Positions 53,082-61,762 of a stretch of 64,000 bases of DNA are shown here, in pieces. The notes below the pieces were generated by a model. The model made no database searches and was not told the origin of the DNA. It saw nothing but the letters and a program-made list of their open reading frames with translations. The DNA comes from Pseudomonadales bacterium (GTDB taxonomy: Bacteria; Pseudomonadota; Gammaproteobacteria; Pseudomonadales; Azotimanducaceae). Location: the NCBI GenBank assembly GCA_041395945.1, contig JAWKZN010000001.1, positions 62,001-126,000 on the forward strand, in the 5' to 3' direction. Made by a program: the position numbers and the translations under genes. Every line of letters begins with the position of its first letter. Position 1 is the first letter of the stretch.

Positions 53082-53690
53082 ATGGCGCTCACCATCGGAC
53101 TCATTTCCGACACCCATATTCCCGAGTGTCGACCCGCTCTCTGGCCCCAGGTGTTCGAGGCCTTTGCCGGGGTGGACATGATCTTTCACGCGGGCGATAT
53201 CCACGAACTCCATGTGCTGGATGAACTCGAACGCATTGCGCCGATCTATGCGGCGCGGGGCAACGGCGAAGACGGCTCCGGCGGCAGACCCGTGCAGCCG
53301 GAGGACCCGCGCGTGCGCTATGCCTGGCTGCTGGAGCTCGAAGGACTCTGGGTCGGTCTCACCCACTATGTGCCGGTGCCGGAGCGGCCGCCGAATTTCA
53401 CCCTCGAGCGCTGGATCGATCGCTACTTTCCCGAGCGTCGACCGGATGTGATCGTCTCAGGAGATACCCATCGTGAGCAGATCGCCGAAGTGCAGGGGAT
53501 CTTCTGTGTGAATCCCGGCTCACCGACTTATCCGCACAACTACGATACCCAGTACGGCACCATCGGTTTTCTGCGGCTGGATGCGGGTGCGGCCAGCGCC
53601 GACATTCACCTCATCACAGAGCAGGGTATCGAGGCCTATGACTGGGATGCGGTGCCGCCCTGGAAGGCGCGCGCACTCGCAGGGCGCTAA
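53082..53690 (+). CDS. YfcE/MJ0936-type metallophosphoesterase
   Basis: A 202-residue calcineurin-like phosphodiesterase. The metal-binding motifs are ISDTHIPE (8-15), FHAGDIHE, RGNGED, SGDTHRE and the NPGSPTYPH loop. E. coli YfcE acts on phosphodiesters such as bis-pNPP in vitro, its true substrate unknown. It begins about 40 bases after the DUF4124 gene and ends 45 bases before the convergent acyl-CoA dehydrogenase gene. Confidence 0.88.
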   Translation: MALTIGLISDTHIPECRPALWPQVFEAFAGVDMIFHAGDIHELHVLDELERIAPIYAARGNGEDGSGGRPVQPEDPRVRYAWLLELEGLWVGLTHYVPVPERPPNFTLERWIDRYFPERRPDVIVSGDTHREQIAEVQGIFCVNPGSPTYPHNYDTQYGTIGFLRLDAGAASADIHLITEQGIEAYDWDAVPPWKARALAGR

Positions 53691-53734
53691 CAGGGTGTTC
53701 TGTTCAGCGACCGGCAGACGCCGGTGCCCGGGTG

Positions 53735-54895
53735 TCAGTCCTTCGGCTGTCCGAGAATGCGCTCTGCGATGATGTTGCGCTGGATGTTCGGGGTGCCGCC
53801 GCCGATCACCACATTGGGCCAGTTGAGGGCGGATTTCGCCCAGCTGCCAGCATCCACCGCGTCCGCGCTGCCCTGCAGATGCAGGCCTGCCTGGCCGGTG
53901 AGCTCAACTGCGAAGTCATCCATCTCGATTTCGAGGCTCGCCCGCAGCAGCTTGTTCACGGAAGTTTCGCTGGTGAGCGGTTCACCTTTGATCTGTTTGG
54001 TGAGATAGCGCAGTCCGTTGTATTTCATCGCCGCGATTTTCGCTTCGAACATGGCCAGTGTGCGGCGTGTCTTCGCATCTTCGCTTGCCGGCCGTCCCTG
54101 TTTGCGGGTGGCCTTCACCAGTGCTTTCAGATTGTCGAGTTTGTCGAACATCTGCGTGACTTCGCCGATGCTCGAGCGCTCGTTTGCCAGCGCGGACACC
54201 GTGACCTTCCAGCCGTCGCCCTCTTCGCCGAGACGGTTGCTGACGGGCACACGCACGTCGGTGAAGAATATTTCGGCGAAGTGGCGGTCGCCGGCCATGT
54301 TCTCGATGGGCCGCACTTCGATGCCCGGCGAATCCATGGGGACCAGCAGGCAGGTGATGCCCTGGTGTTTCACTGCAGGATCGAAACTGGTGCGTACCAG
54401 CAGAATGATCCATTGGGCGAAGGGGGCGCCCGAGGTCCAGATCTTCTGGCCGTTCACCACATACTCATCGCCGTCACGCACACCCTTGCACTGAATGGCG
54501 GCGAGGTCGGAGCCGTGGTTGGGTTCCGAATAGCCCGTGCACCAGATCACCTTGCTGTCGAGGATGTCCGGAATGAAGCGACGCTTCTGTTCTTCGGTGC
54601 CGTACTGAATAATGCCCGGACCGACCCAGGCGAGGCCCATGAAGGAGGCGCCCAGGGGCGGTGCCTTCGCCAGGGCCATCTCTTCTTTGAGAATGGTCTG
54701 TTCGATGAGGCCGCCGGCGCTGCCGCCGAACTCTTTCGGCCAGGAAAATCCCACCCAGCCGCGTTCGCGGACTTTCTTCAGCCAGGTGGCGAGGAAGTTG
54801 CGGTCACGGGACTCCTTTGGCGGCAGATTCTCCGCGAGGAATGCACGCACTTCTTCCCGGAAGGCCTGTTCTTCGGGGCTGTATTCGAAATCCAT
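53735..54895 (-). CDS. Acyl-CoA dehydrogenase, alpha-like subunit
   Basis: A 386-residue FAD flavoprotein of the ACAD family (MDFEYSPEEQAFREEVRAFL at the N terminus; CTGYSEPNHGSDLAAIQC is the FAD/substrate loop; GGGTPNIQRNIIAERILGQP at the C terminus). It directly follows (1 base gap, same strand) another ACAD gene of different length, the arrangement of the heteromeric FadE pairs of steroid side-chain degradation. Probably oxidises a CoA-activated side chain. Electron acceptor would be ETF. Confidence 0.87.
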   Translation of the reverse strand: MDFEYSPEEQAFREEVRAFLAENLPPKESRDRNFLATWLKKVRERGWVGFSWPKEFGGSAGGLIEQTILKEEMALAKAPPLGASFMGLAWVGPGIIQYGTEEQKRRFIPDILDSKVIWCTGYSEPNHGSDLAAIQCKGVRDGDEYVVNGQKIWTSGAPFAQWIILLVRTSFDPAVKHQGITCLLVPMDSPGIEVRPIENMAGDRHFAEIFFTDVRVPVSNRLGEEGDGWKVTVSALANERSSIGEVTQMFDKLDNLKALVKATRKQGRPASEDAKTRRTLAMFEAKIAAMKYNGLRYLTKQIKGEPLTSETSVNKLLRASLEIEMDDFAVELTGQAGLHLQGSADAVDAGSWAKSALNWPNVVIGGGTPNIQRNIIAERILGQPKD

Positions 54896-55999
54896 CTAAA
54901 GACCTCCCAGCGCAGCGGCGCGGTCGAGGTGGTGGTCGCTGTCGCCGTACATGGGGCGTGCCCACTTGGAGCGCTTCAGGTAGAGCTGGACGTCGTATTC
55001 GGCGGTGAAGCCGATGGCGCCGTGCAGTCCCACGCCGTCGATGCCGATGCGCACGAAGGCGTCCGACGCATAACCCTTTGCCAGTGAAATCGCCCGGGGC
55101 AGTTGCTCCGGCGCATCGTCCGCACACCAGGCCGCGTAGTAGAGCAGCGACTTGAAGGACTCCACGTCCACGAAGCAGTCGGCGAGGCGGTGTTTCACAC
55201 CCTGGTACTGGCCGATGGGTTTGCCGAACTGAATGCGTTCCCGGGCGTAATCCGAAGTCATTTTCAGTGCGGCTTCCGCAGCACCAATCATCTCTGCGGT
55301 AACCGCCACTGCACCCAGATCCGTGAGCCAGGCGAGATCCGCCGTGGACAGGGACAACAGGTGGTCGTCGCTGATCTCGACGCCGTCGAGACTGATCCTG
55401 CCCATGGGCTTGGTGCGATCCATGGTGGGTTGAGCGGTCACCTGGACCTGATCCCGGGACAGCGCAGCCAGCTTGAGTTCGTCTGCAACCCGGATCGCCA
55501 GCAGGTAATGACTGGCCGCCATGGCGTCGCAGACAAAGGGTTTGCTGCCTGTCACCCGCACACCATTGGCGGTACGGGTGCCAGTTAAGGTCACGGCTTC
55601 CGGGGCGATCCAGTTGGCTTCGTCGTAGAGGCCGAGGGTGCAGATGGCAGTGCCCGCCGCCATCATCGGCAACCACTGAGACTGCTGTTGTGTGCTGCCG
55701 CAGCGCAGGATGGCGGCACTGGCCAGTGCCTGGGAGGTGATGGGCAGGGGGCAGAGACCCCGGGCGGTCTCTTCGAGCACCACGGTGAGATCGATCCATT
55801 TCAGACCGATCCCACCCTGGGTTTCAGGTGTGATCAGTCCCAGCCAGCCGAGTTTGGCCGCCTGGGCCCAGAGGTCGGCGTCGAAACCGTCCTCCCGGGC
55901 CATGATCTGCCTGACCCGGGTGGTGGGGCAGGCGGCCTGCATGAAGCGGGCGACCTGCTCCCGGAGCAGGTTCTGCTCCTCGGTGAAGCCGAAATTCAC
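54896..55999 (-). CDS. Acyl-CoA dehydrogenase, beta-like subunit
   Basis: A 367-residue ACAD (MNFGFTEEQNLLREQVARFM). The C-terminal IGFTAEYDVQLYLKRSKWA contains a glutamate in the position of the usual catalytic base. Together with the neighbouring gene (386 aa) this looks like an alpha2beta2 ACAD such as the mycobacterial ChsE type; both subunits are similar but distinct. It lies 4 bases after the SDR gene's stop on the same strand, so all three are an operon. Confidence 0.85.
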   Translation of the reverse strand: MNFGFTEEQNLLREQVARFMQAACPTTRVRQIMAREDGFDADLWAQAAKLGWLGLITPETQGGIGLKWIDLTVVLEETARGLCPLPITSQALASAAILRCGSTQQQSQWLPMMAAGTAICTLGLYDEANWIAPEAVTLTGTRTANGVRVTGSKPFVCDAMAASHYLLAIRVADELKLAALSRDQVQVTAQPTMDRTKPMGRISLDGVEISDDHLLSLSTADLAWLTDLGAVAVTAEMIGAAEAALKMTSDYARERIQFGKPIGQYQGVKHRLADCFVDVESFKSLLYYAAWCADDAPEQLPRAISLAKGYASDAFVRIGIDGVGLHGAIGFTAEYDVQLYLKRSKWARPMYGDSDHHLDRAAALGGL

Positions 56000-56002
56000 C
56001 GA

Positions 56003-56875
56003 TCAGCCACGCATCGGATTGATGGGCGGCCAGCTCTCCTTGCTTGCGAGGATCTTCTGGCCGATCTCCGCGACATCCCAGGTCCCTTCCGAGAGATCCT
56101 TGCTGGCGATGGGCGTGATCTGCCAGGACAGCAGGTTCACTGTGTTACCCGCGACGAGCCACTGGCGGCCGGTGACTTCCTTCGCTTCGTCCGAGCACAG
56201 CCAGACGATGGCGGGGGAAACGTTCTCCGGTGGGAACGCCTGCTGCATGCCTTCCGGCAGTATGTCCTCGGTCATACGCGACATGGCAGTGGGTGCCAGC
56301 ACGTTGACATTGATGCCGTACTTCAGCCCTTCCAGCCACAGACAGCGGGCGAAACCGGCGATACCGGCCTTGGCTGCACCGTAGTTGGTCTGGCCGAAGT
56401 TGCCGAGCAGACCCGATGTGGAGCTGGTCATGATGATGCGACCACCTTCGCCCCGCTCGAGCATGTGATCGAAGGCCGCCTTAGTGGTGAGGTAGGTGCC
56501 ACGCAGGTGCACGTTGATCACGATGTCCCACATGTCGTCGTCCATGTTCTTGAACGACTTATCGCGCAGGATGCCGGCGTTGGCGATAAGGATGTCGAGT
56601 TTGCCGAAGGTCTTGATGGCCATCTCCACCATGCCCTGGGCGTCTTTCTTCTCGGTCACGCTGCCGTAGTGGGCGACCGCCTTGCCACCGGCGGCTTTGA
56701 TTTCGTCGACCACTCCATCGGCCATCGAACTGCTGGCGCCGGTACCGTCCCGTGAACCACCGAGATCGTTGACCACCACTGCGGCCCCTTCCTTGGCCAG
56801 CAGGAGGGCGTGTGCCCGCCCCAGACCGCCGCCAGCACCGGTTACCAGTGCGACTTTTCCATCGAGCATTCCCAT
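56003..56875 (-). CDS. Hsd4A/MFE-2-like 3-hydroxyacyl-CoA dehydrogenase (SDR)
   Basis: A 290-residue SDR. The opening MLDGKVALVTGAGGGLGRAH and VVVNDLGGSRDG are typical of the dehydrogenase part of peroxisomal multifunctional enzyme 2 and mycobacterial Hsd4A. The catalytic pair is Y165/K169 in QTNYGAAKAG. It would oxidise (3R)-hydroxyacyl-CoA after ACAD and hydratase steps; with the ACAD pair it suggests side-chain beta-oxidation. First gene of the operon. Confidence 0.87.
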   Translation of the reverse strand: MGMLDGKVALVTGAGGGLGRAHALLLAKEGAAVVVNDLGGSRDGTGASSSMADGVVDEIKAAGGKAVAHYGSVTEKKDAQGMVEMAIKTFGKLDILIANAGILRDKSFKNMDDDMWDIVINVHLRGTYLTTKAAFDHMLERGEGGRIIMTSSTSGLLGNFGQTNYGAAKAGIAGFARCLWLEGLKYGINVNVLAPTAMSRMTEDILPEGMQQAFPPENVSPAIVWLCSDEAKEVTGRQWLVAGNTVNLLSWQITPIASKDLSEGTWDVAEIGQKILASKESWPPINPMRG

Positions 56876-57055
56876 AGTGTCCTCCTGATTGATTGACTGA
56901 ATTTTTCGACTGATCAGACCCGAAGGCCATGATCCAGCTGGGATTTTTGTGAACGCCGCAGTCTAAGGCCCGGGTGGGCAAATGCAAAGCACGAGGGTTT
57001 GGTCTTCAGGGAGGCCGGCGCCTGTGCTTAACTTGATGAAAGGGGGCGCAGCACC

Positions 57056-57301
57056 ATGCCGGATATGCAGGAACCGACCGACACCGATGGCGAACTGAAC
57101 CAGTCGCTGGATGATGTCATCGGGCTGCTTGAGCGGGAAATCGAGCGCCTCAAGGCGTCGCTCGAAACCTATCGACTCTCGAAACATCCCCAGCGCGCCG
57201 AAATCATCCGCTGGCACGTGCGCTCCCTGGACGAACGGCAGGATGCCCTCGAGGAGCTGCAGACCCTGCTTCTGGCGAAGCGGGATACGGATCCTTCTTA
57301 A
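57056..57301 (+). CDS. Small coiled-coil protein of unknown function
   Basis: An 81-residue, charged, all-helical protein: SLDDVIGLLEREIERLKASL and RWHVRSLDERQDALEELQTL look like two amphipathic helices of a coiled coil. Ribosome site AGGGGG before the ATG supports translation. Not recognised. Convergent with the ATP-grasp gene, 27 bases away. Confidence 0.6.
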   Translation: MPDMQEPTDTDGELNQSLDDVIGLLEREIERLKASLETYRLSKHPQRAEIIRWHVRSLDERQDALEELQTLLLAKRDTDPS

Positions 57302-57328
57302 GCGGCGCCAGCGTTCAAGGCTGAAAGA

Positions 57329-58189
57329 TCAGGGCTTACCCCGCCAGCAGAGGATGGCCTTCACCACCGCCGCAGTGAAATCCTCGCCGTAAACCGTCTG
57401 CAGACTGCTCAAACCACCTGGATTGGCGATGTTGACCTCCATCAGATAATCGCCGACCAGGTCAATGGCCGCGAAGCCGACACCGAGACCGGTGAGTTCC
57501 GCCGCCAGCCGGCTGACCAGGTGCTGCTGGGAGCTGCTCAGGGTGGCGGGCTCGATCCGTGCGTCGGCCGCGACATTGGCCCTGAGTCCGTCGCTGGGCA
57601 GGCGCAGGTAGGTGCCGATGGGCACACCGCCGGCGATGAGGGTACGCTTCTCCCCGGCTGCGATTTCCGGAATAAAGCGCTGCAGCAGCCAGTACCCCTG
57701 CTCCTCGGCTGGCAACGGGCGCTGCAGCAGCCGACGCGCCTGTTCCTCATCGTGGATCCGATACACGTCCCGCCCGTAACTGCCCGCTGTGGGCTTGAGC
57801 ACCCAGTCTCCGCCGGCTGCGACCACCTCGAGCAGATAGTCGCGATCCGTGCTGGTGTGGGTTTCCGGCATCAGGTCCAGCCAGCGGTGTTTACCGTGCA
57901 GGTACATGAAGGCATCCACTTCGGTCACAAAGCGCGACCGGGGAAGGGTTTTCAGCAACTGCATGCGATCGAAGAAGGTGGCCTGGCGACCGAACCCGAC
58001 CGGCCAGATCAGGTCGAAGGAGTCAGGTGTCCGGGTAGCGACGACCAGTCGATTGCCGCGAATGGCAAGCTGATCGTGGCAGGCACAGCAGACTTTCCAG
58101 CCGGCACCGCGGAAGCCGCGGGCAAAGCGTTCGGCGTTGTCGTTGGGTGGCGGCTGGACATCGCTGGTAAGCAGTAGTATTTCTGACAC
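57329..58189 (-). CDS. ATP-grasp enzyme, glutathione synthetase GshB-like
   Basis: A 286-residue ATP-grasp ligase. FDLIWPVGFGRQATFFDRMQ, DWVLKPTAGSYGRDVYRIHD (ATP-binding lysine region) and the metal/N-terminal motif LMEVNIANPGGLSSLQTVYG resemble GshB/RimK ligases, but GshB's usual KPLDGMGG loop is replaced by KPTAGSYG, so substrate identity is open. GTG at 58189 is chosen; the frame to 58363 would overlap the divergent nadA gene. Its start is only 21 bp from nadA's. Confidence 0.75.
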   Translation of the reverse strand: MSEILLLTSDVQPPPNDNAERFARGFRGAGWKVCCACHDQLAIRGNRLVVATRTPDSFDLIWPVGFGRQATFFDRMQLLKTLPRSRFVTEVDAFMYLHGKHRWLDLMPETHTSTDRDYLLEVVAAGGDWVLKPTAGSYGRDVYRIHDEEQARRLLQRPLPAEEQGYWLLQRFIPEIAAGEKRTLIAGGVPIGTYLRLPSDGLRANVAADARIEPATLSSSQQHLVSRLAAELTGLGVGFAAIDLVGDYLMEVNIANPGGLSSLQTVYGEDFTAAVVKAILCWRGKP

Positions 58190-58210
58190 GAGTGCGAAGG
58201 ATTCTCTTAG

Positions 58211-59260
58211 ATGAACAAACCGATCAATCTGCGCGACTACAGTCTGCCGGCGAAGCAGGTTCCCGTCCATGAACCCGCTTTTCTCAGCGCAGATGAGAAA
58301 GTCGATCTCAGACAGCGCATCAAGGCGGGCCTGAAAGCGCGTAATGCAGTGCTGATCGCCCACTATTATGTGGATGGGGATGTTCAGGATCTGGCTGAGG
58401 CGACCGGCGGATGTGTCTCAGACTCCCTCGAGATGGCCCGCTTCGGCAGGGATCACAAGGCAGAGACCCTGGTGGTGGCCGGGGTGCGCTTCATGGGAGA
58501 GACCGCGAAAATTCTTTCACCACACAAACGGGTAGTGATGCCCACCCTGGAAGCGGAATGTTCCCTGGATCTGGGTTGCCCGCCGGACGAATTCGAAGCC
58601 TTCTGCAAAGAGCATCCGGATCGCACTGTGGTGGTTTATGCGAACACGTCTGCGAAAGTGAAGGCCCTGTCTGACTGGGTAGTGACGAGCAGTGTCGCCC
58701 TGCCCATCGTCGAGCATCTGGATGCGAAGGGTGAAAAAATCCTCTGGGCACCGGACAAGCATCTCGGTCATTACATTCAGGTGAGTACCGGCGCGGACAT
58801 GCTGCTGTGGAGTGGTGCCTGTGTGGTTCACGAGGAGTTCAAGGCCCAGGCGCTGTTCGACCTGAAAGCGATCTACCCGGACGCGGGGGTACTGGTGCAT
58901 CCCGAGTCGCCGGCCGCTGTGATCGATATCGCCGATGCGGTGGGTTCCACGAGCCAGATCCTCAAGTCTGCCTCTGAACTGCCGCACAAGACCTTCATCG
59001 TGGCCACGGACCGGGGACTGTTCCACAAGCTGCGGCAGCGCAACCCGGGCAAGCGGTTCATTGAAGCCCCGACCGCGGGGGATGGTGCAACCTGCCGCAG
59101 CTGTGCGCACTGTCCCTGGATGGCGATGAACGAGCTCAGCCAGCTTGCGCGAGTGCTCGAAGCAGATACGCTGTGGCGCGACAATGAAGTTAAAGTAGAT
59201 CCGGACATCGGAGCGCGCGCCATGGTGCCGCTGAACCGGATGCTCGACTTCAAGCGTTAG
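58211..59260 (+). CDS. nadA: Quinolinate synthase NadA
   Basis: A 349-residue [4Fe-4S] enzyme condensing iminoaspartate and DHAP to quinolinate in NAD synthesis. Cluster cysteines are visible in ECSLDLGCPPDEF and in CRSCAHCPWMAM; HYYVDGDVQDLAE and the YANTSAKVKALSDW (dihydroxyacetone-phosphate site) regions are family signatures. ATG at 58211 preceded by AAGGA. The promoter must overlap the start of the divergent ATP-grasp gene. In Pseudomonas nadA lies near the bepA-tusA pair, as here. Confidence 0.95.
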   Translation: MNKPINLRDYSLPAKQVPVHEPAFLSADEKVDLRQRIKAGLKARNAVLIAHYYVDGDVQDLAEATGGCVSDSLEMARFGRDHKAETLVVAGVRFMGETAKILSPHKRVVMPTLEAECSLDLGCPPDEFEAFCKEHPDRTVVVYANTSAKVKALSDWVVTSSVALPIVEHLDAKGEKILWAPDKHLGHYIQVSTGADMLLWSGACVVHEEFKAQALFDLKAIYPDAGVLVHPESPAAVIDIADAVGSTSQILKSASELPHKTFIVATDRGLFHKLRQRNPGKRFIEAPTAGDGATCRSCAHCPWMAMNELSQLARVLEADTLWRDNEVKVDPDIGARAMVPLNRMLDFKR

Positions 59261-59295
59261 TCACAAGGCCCTCCAGTAGCAGATAGCAGCAGATT

Positions 59296-59577
59296 TTGAG
59301 ATCGGGTATTCACAGAAAAGTCCTGTCGATCGGCCTCGCGGTGGTCGTCGGCCTGCTGCTGCTGGCCCCTGTACACGCCCACGACGACGGCACCTGGGAG
59401 ACCGACTGCGGGATCTGCTCCCTGGCGAAGGTCTGCCCGATCCCGACCGCTGAGCTCGCACTACCCCTGCCTGTCCGGGGCAGGATCCTGTCGACTGATG
59501 TCCGGGCCGTATCCGCTCCCTGCTCCCTTCAGCGAACCCCTTTTGCGCCCCGGGCGCCCCCTGCAATCCTGATCTGA
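59296..59577 (+). CDS. DUF2946-like small secreted protein with CxxC motif
   Basis: A 93-residue protein with an N-terminal signal peptide (about 1-28, ending HAHDDG) and the metal-binding-like TDCGICSLAKVC motif, then a basic Pro-rich tail. Start would be TTG at 59296. Similar small DUF2946-type genes occur next to TonB receptors for copper or zinc. A 7-bp hairpin (GCCGCGT/ACGCGGC, 59588-59604) separates it from the next gene. Confidence 0.6.
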   Translation: MRSGIHRKVLSIGLAVVVGLLLLAPVHAHDDGTWETDCGICSLAKVCPIPTAELALPLPVRGRILSTDVRAVSAPCSLQRTPFAPRAPPAILI

Positions 59578-59648
59578 CGGTACTTTGGCCGCGTCTTACG
59601 CGGCGAGTGTGCGTTTCATTTCAGGAGTGGGAAAAAGGGTTGATCAGC

Positions 59649-61706
59649 ATGTTTCGTATTATGGGATTCCTGGCCGTCTACTGTGCGGCGGTGGCACTGC
59701 AACCGGCGCTGGCTGCCGCGGAAAAAGCCGACACAACGTCTGAGATTGAGACTGTTGTGGTCACCGCCCACCCCCTGTCTGCGGAGGGGCTGGCGCTGGC
59801 GAGCGAAAGCCTTTCCGGGGAGGAACTGTCGAGACGCCTGGCGGGCAGCATCGGTGAAACGGTCGGCTATGAACCGGGTGTGCATGCTGCCGGTTTCGGC
59901 CAGGCGGCCAGTCGCCCGGTGATCCACGGGCTGTCCGGTCCCCGGGTGCGCACCATGGAGGATCGCATCGACTCGCTCGATGTCTCTGTCACCAGCGCTG
60001 ATCATGCCACCAGCGTCGAGCCCTTCCTGGCCGACGGCATCGAAATCCTCAAAGGTCCGAGCACGCTGCTCTATGGCTCTGGTGCCATCGGTGGTGTGGT
60101 GGATGCCCACACCGGTCGCATTCCCCACGCGCAGGCCGAAACCCCGATCTCGGGTCGCCTGGAAGCCCGGGTGGCGGACAATGCCGATCGTAAGACGCTG
60201 GTCGGTCGTCTTGACGGCGGCAGCGGCGGCCTGGCCTGGCACGTCGATGGTTTCAGGCGGGATGCGGACGATTATGAGATCCCCGGTTACGCCGAGTCCC
60301 GGAGGCTGAGGGAGCAGGAAGCAGCAGAGGCTGCAGCGGCCAGCGAGTCGGCCAACGAGTCGGTGCGCGATGAGTTGCCGGGCAGCGATCTGGAGGTGCA
60401 GGGCGGTGCTCTGGGTCTGAGCCTTGTTGGTGAACGGGGCTTCATCGGGGCGGCGGTGAGCAGATACGACGCTGACTATGGACTGCCCGGCGGGCATGCG
60501 CATGTCGAGGAAGGCGGCGCAGGCGAAGAGGGTAATCCGAGTCTCGATCTCAACCAGACCCGCATCGACTTCGAAGCGGGGCTCGACGATCCCTTCGAGG
60601 GATTCGAGAGTGTGAACGTGCGGGTCGCCAGCAACGATTACCGGCACCGTGAGATCGAGCCTGATGGTGCGGTGGCGACTGTATTCGACAATGACGCCAT
60701 TGAAGCCCGGGTCGAGTTCACCCATCTGCCACTGGCGGGGTGGCGGGGCACCTTCGGCGTGCAGTACACAGACCGGGATTTTTCTGCGCTCGGGGAAGAG
60801 GCTTTCATCGCCCCCGTCGATACCCGGTCCCTGGGCGCTTTCTGGGTAGTCGAGCAGAGCTTCGCGGCGTTCGATATCGAATCCGGATTGCGCTTTGGTG
60901 GTGTCAGCGTGGATTCCAGCAACGGTGCCAGTGAAGACTTCTCTGAATCCGCAGCGTCCCTGGGCCTCATCTGGCCCTTCGCGAACGCCTGGTCGCTGGG
61001 CCTGCTGATGGACTACTCGGTGCGGGCGCCGGTGGCGGAAGAGCTCTATTCAGACGGCCCGCATCTGACCACTAATGCCTTCGAGATCGGCGATCCTGAG
61101 CTCGATGAAGAGAAGGCGCTGAGTTTCTCGGCGAATCTGCGCTATGCGACAGAGGACTGGTTTTTCAGCAGCACGCTCTACTACATCGATTTTTCCGACT
61201 ACGTCTACGAAGCACCCACCGGGGCCGAAATCGAAGCATTGCCGGTGTTCGTCTACCGGCAGACAGACGCGGAATATCTGGGCCTGGATGTGGAGATCCG
61301 GCGCACGGTTGCGAGCTGGGAGGGCGGCTCGCTCGAACTCGGCGCACAGTTCGATACGGTGTCGGCGTCGCTCGATGTCTCCGGCAACGATGACGTGGCT
61401 CGACTGCCTCCGACCCGTTATGGCGTGAGTGCCAGCGCACGCTGGGGAATCGTGCGGGCGAGCGTCGACTATCTGTGGGTGGAGGCGCAGCAGGATGTCG
61501 CAGATTTCGAGTTGCCCAGCGACAGCTATGAAGACCTGCGGGCCTATCTCGGTGCCGATCTGAGCGCCGGAGGCGTTGCTTTCACGGTATTCCTGCAGGG
61601 CCGCAATCTGACCGACGACGAACAGCGCCAGCATTCATCATTCATCAAGGATTCAGCACCCCAGCCGGGTCGTACGCTCGAAGCGGGGATACGGGCGAGC
61701 TTCTAA
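59649..61706 (+). CDS. TonB-dependent receptor, ZnuD-like
   Basis: Outer-membrane receptor of about 685 residues. The signal peptide (about 1-22, ending ALAAAEKA) is followed by a TonB-box-like VETVVVTA segment, the plug domain (GETVGYEPGVHAAGFGQAAS), then a 22-strand barrel. An extracellular His/Glu-rich loop GLPGGHAHVEEGGAGEEG matches the zinc-binding loop of ZnuD. The start ATG 59649 gives a normal signal peptide; the frame from 59607 is not needed. Zn or another metal is the likely substrate. No Zur box was found nearby. Confidence 0.8.
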   Translation: MFRIMGFLAVYCAAVALQPALAAAEKADTTSEIETVVVTAHPLSAEGLALASESLSGEELSRRLAGSIGETVGYEPGVHAAGFGQAASRPVIHGLSGPRVRTMEDRIDSLDVSVTSADHATSVEPFLADGIEILKGPSTLLYGSGAIGGVVDAHTGRIPHAQAETPISGRLEARVADNADRKTLVGRLDGGSGGLAWHVDGFRRDADDYEIPGYAESRRLREQEAAEAAAASESANESVRDELPGSDLEVQGGALGLSLVGERGFIGAAVSRYDADYGLPGGHAHVEEGGAGEEGNPSLDLNQTRIDFEAGLDDPFEGFESVNVRVASNDYRHREIEPDGAVATVFDNDAIEARVEFTHLPLAGWRGTFGVQYTDRDFSALGEEAFIAPVDTRSLGAFWVVEQSFAAFDIESGLRFGGVSVDSSNGASEDFSESAASLGLIWPFANAWSLGLLMDYSVRAPVAEELYSDGPHLTTNAFEIGDPELDEEKALSFSANLRYATEDWFFSSTLYYIDFSDYVYEAPTGAEIEALPVFVYRQTDAEYLGLDVEIRRTVASWEGGSLELGAQFDTVSASLDVSGNDDVARLPPTRYGVSASARWGIVRASVDYLWVEAQQDVADFELPSDSYEDLRAYLGADLSAGGVAFTVFLQGRNLTDDEQRQHSSFIKDSAPQPGRTLEAGIRASF

Positions 61707-61762
61707 CGAGGCGGGGAGCAGAGTGGGCCCCCGGAAAGCGCAGCGGCGCACCGGATACCTGC

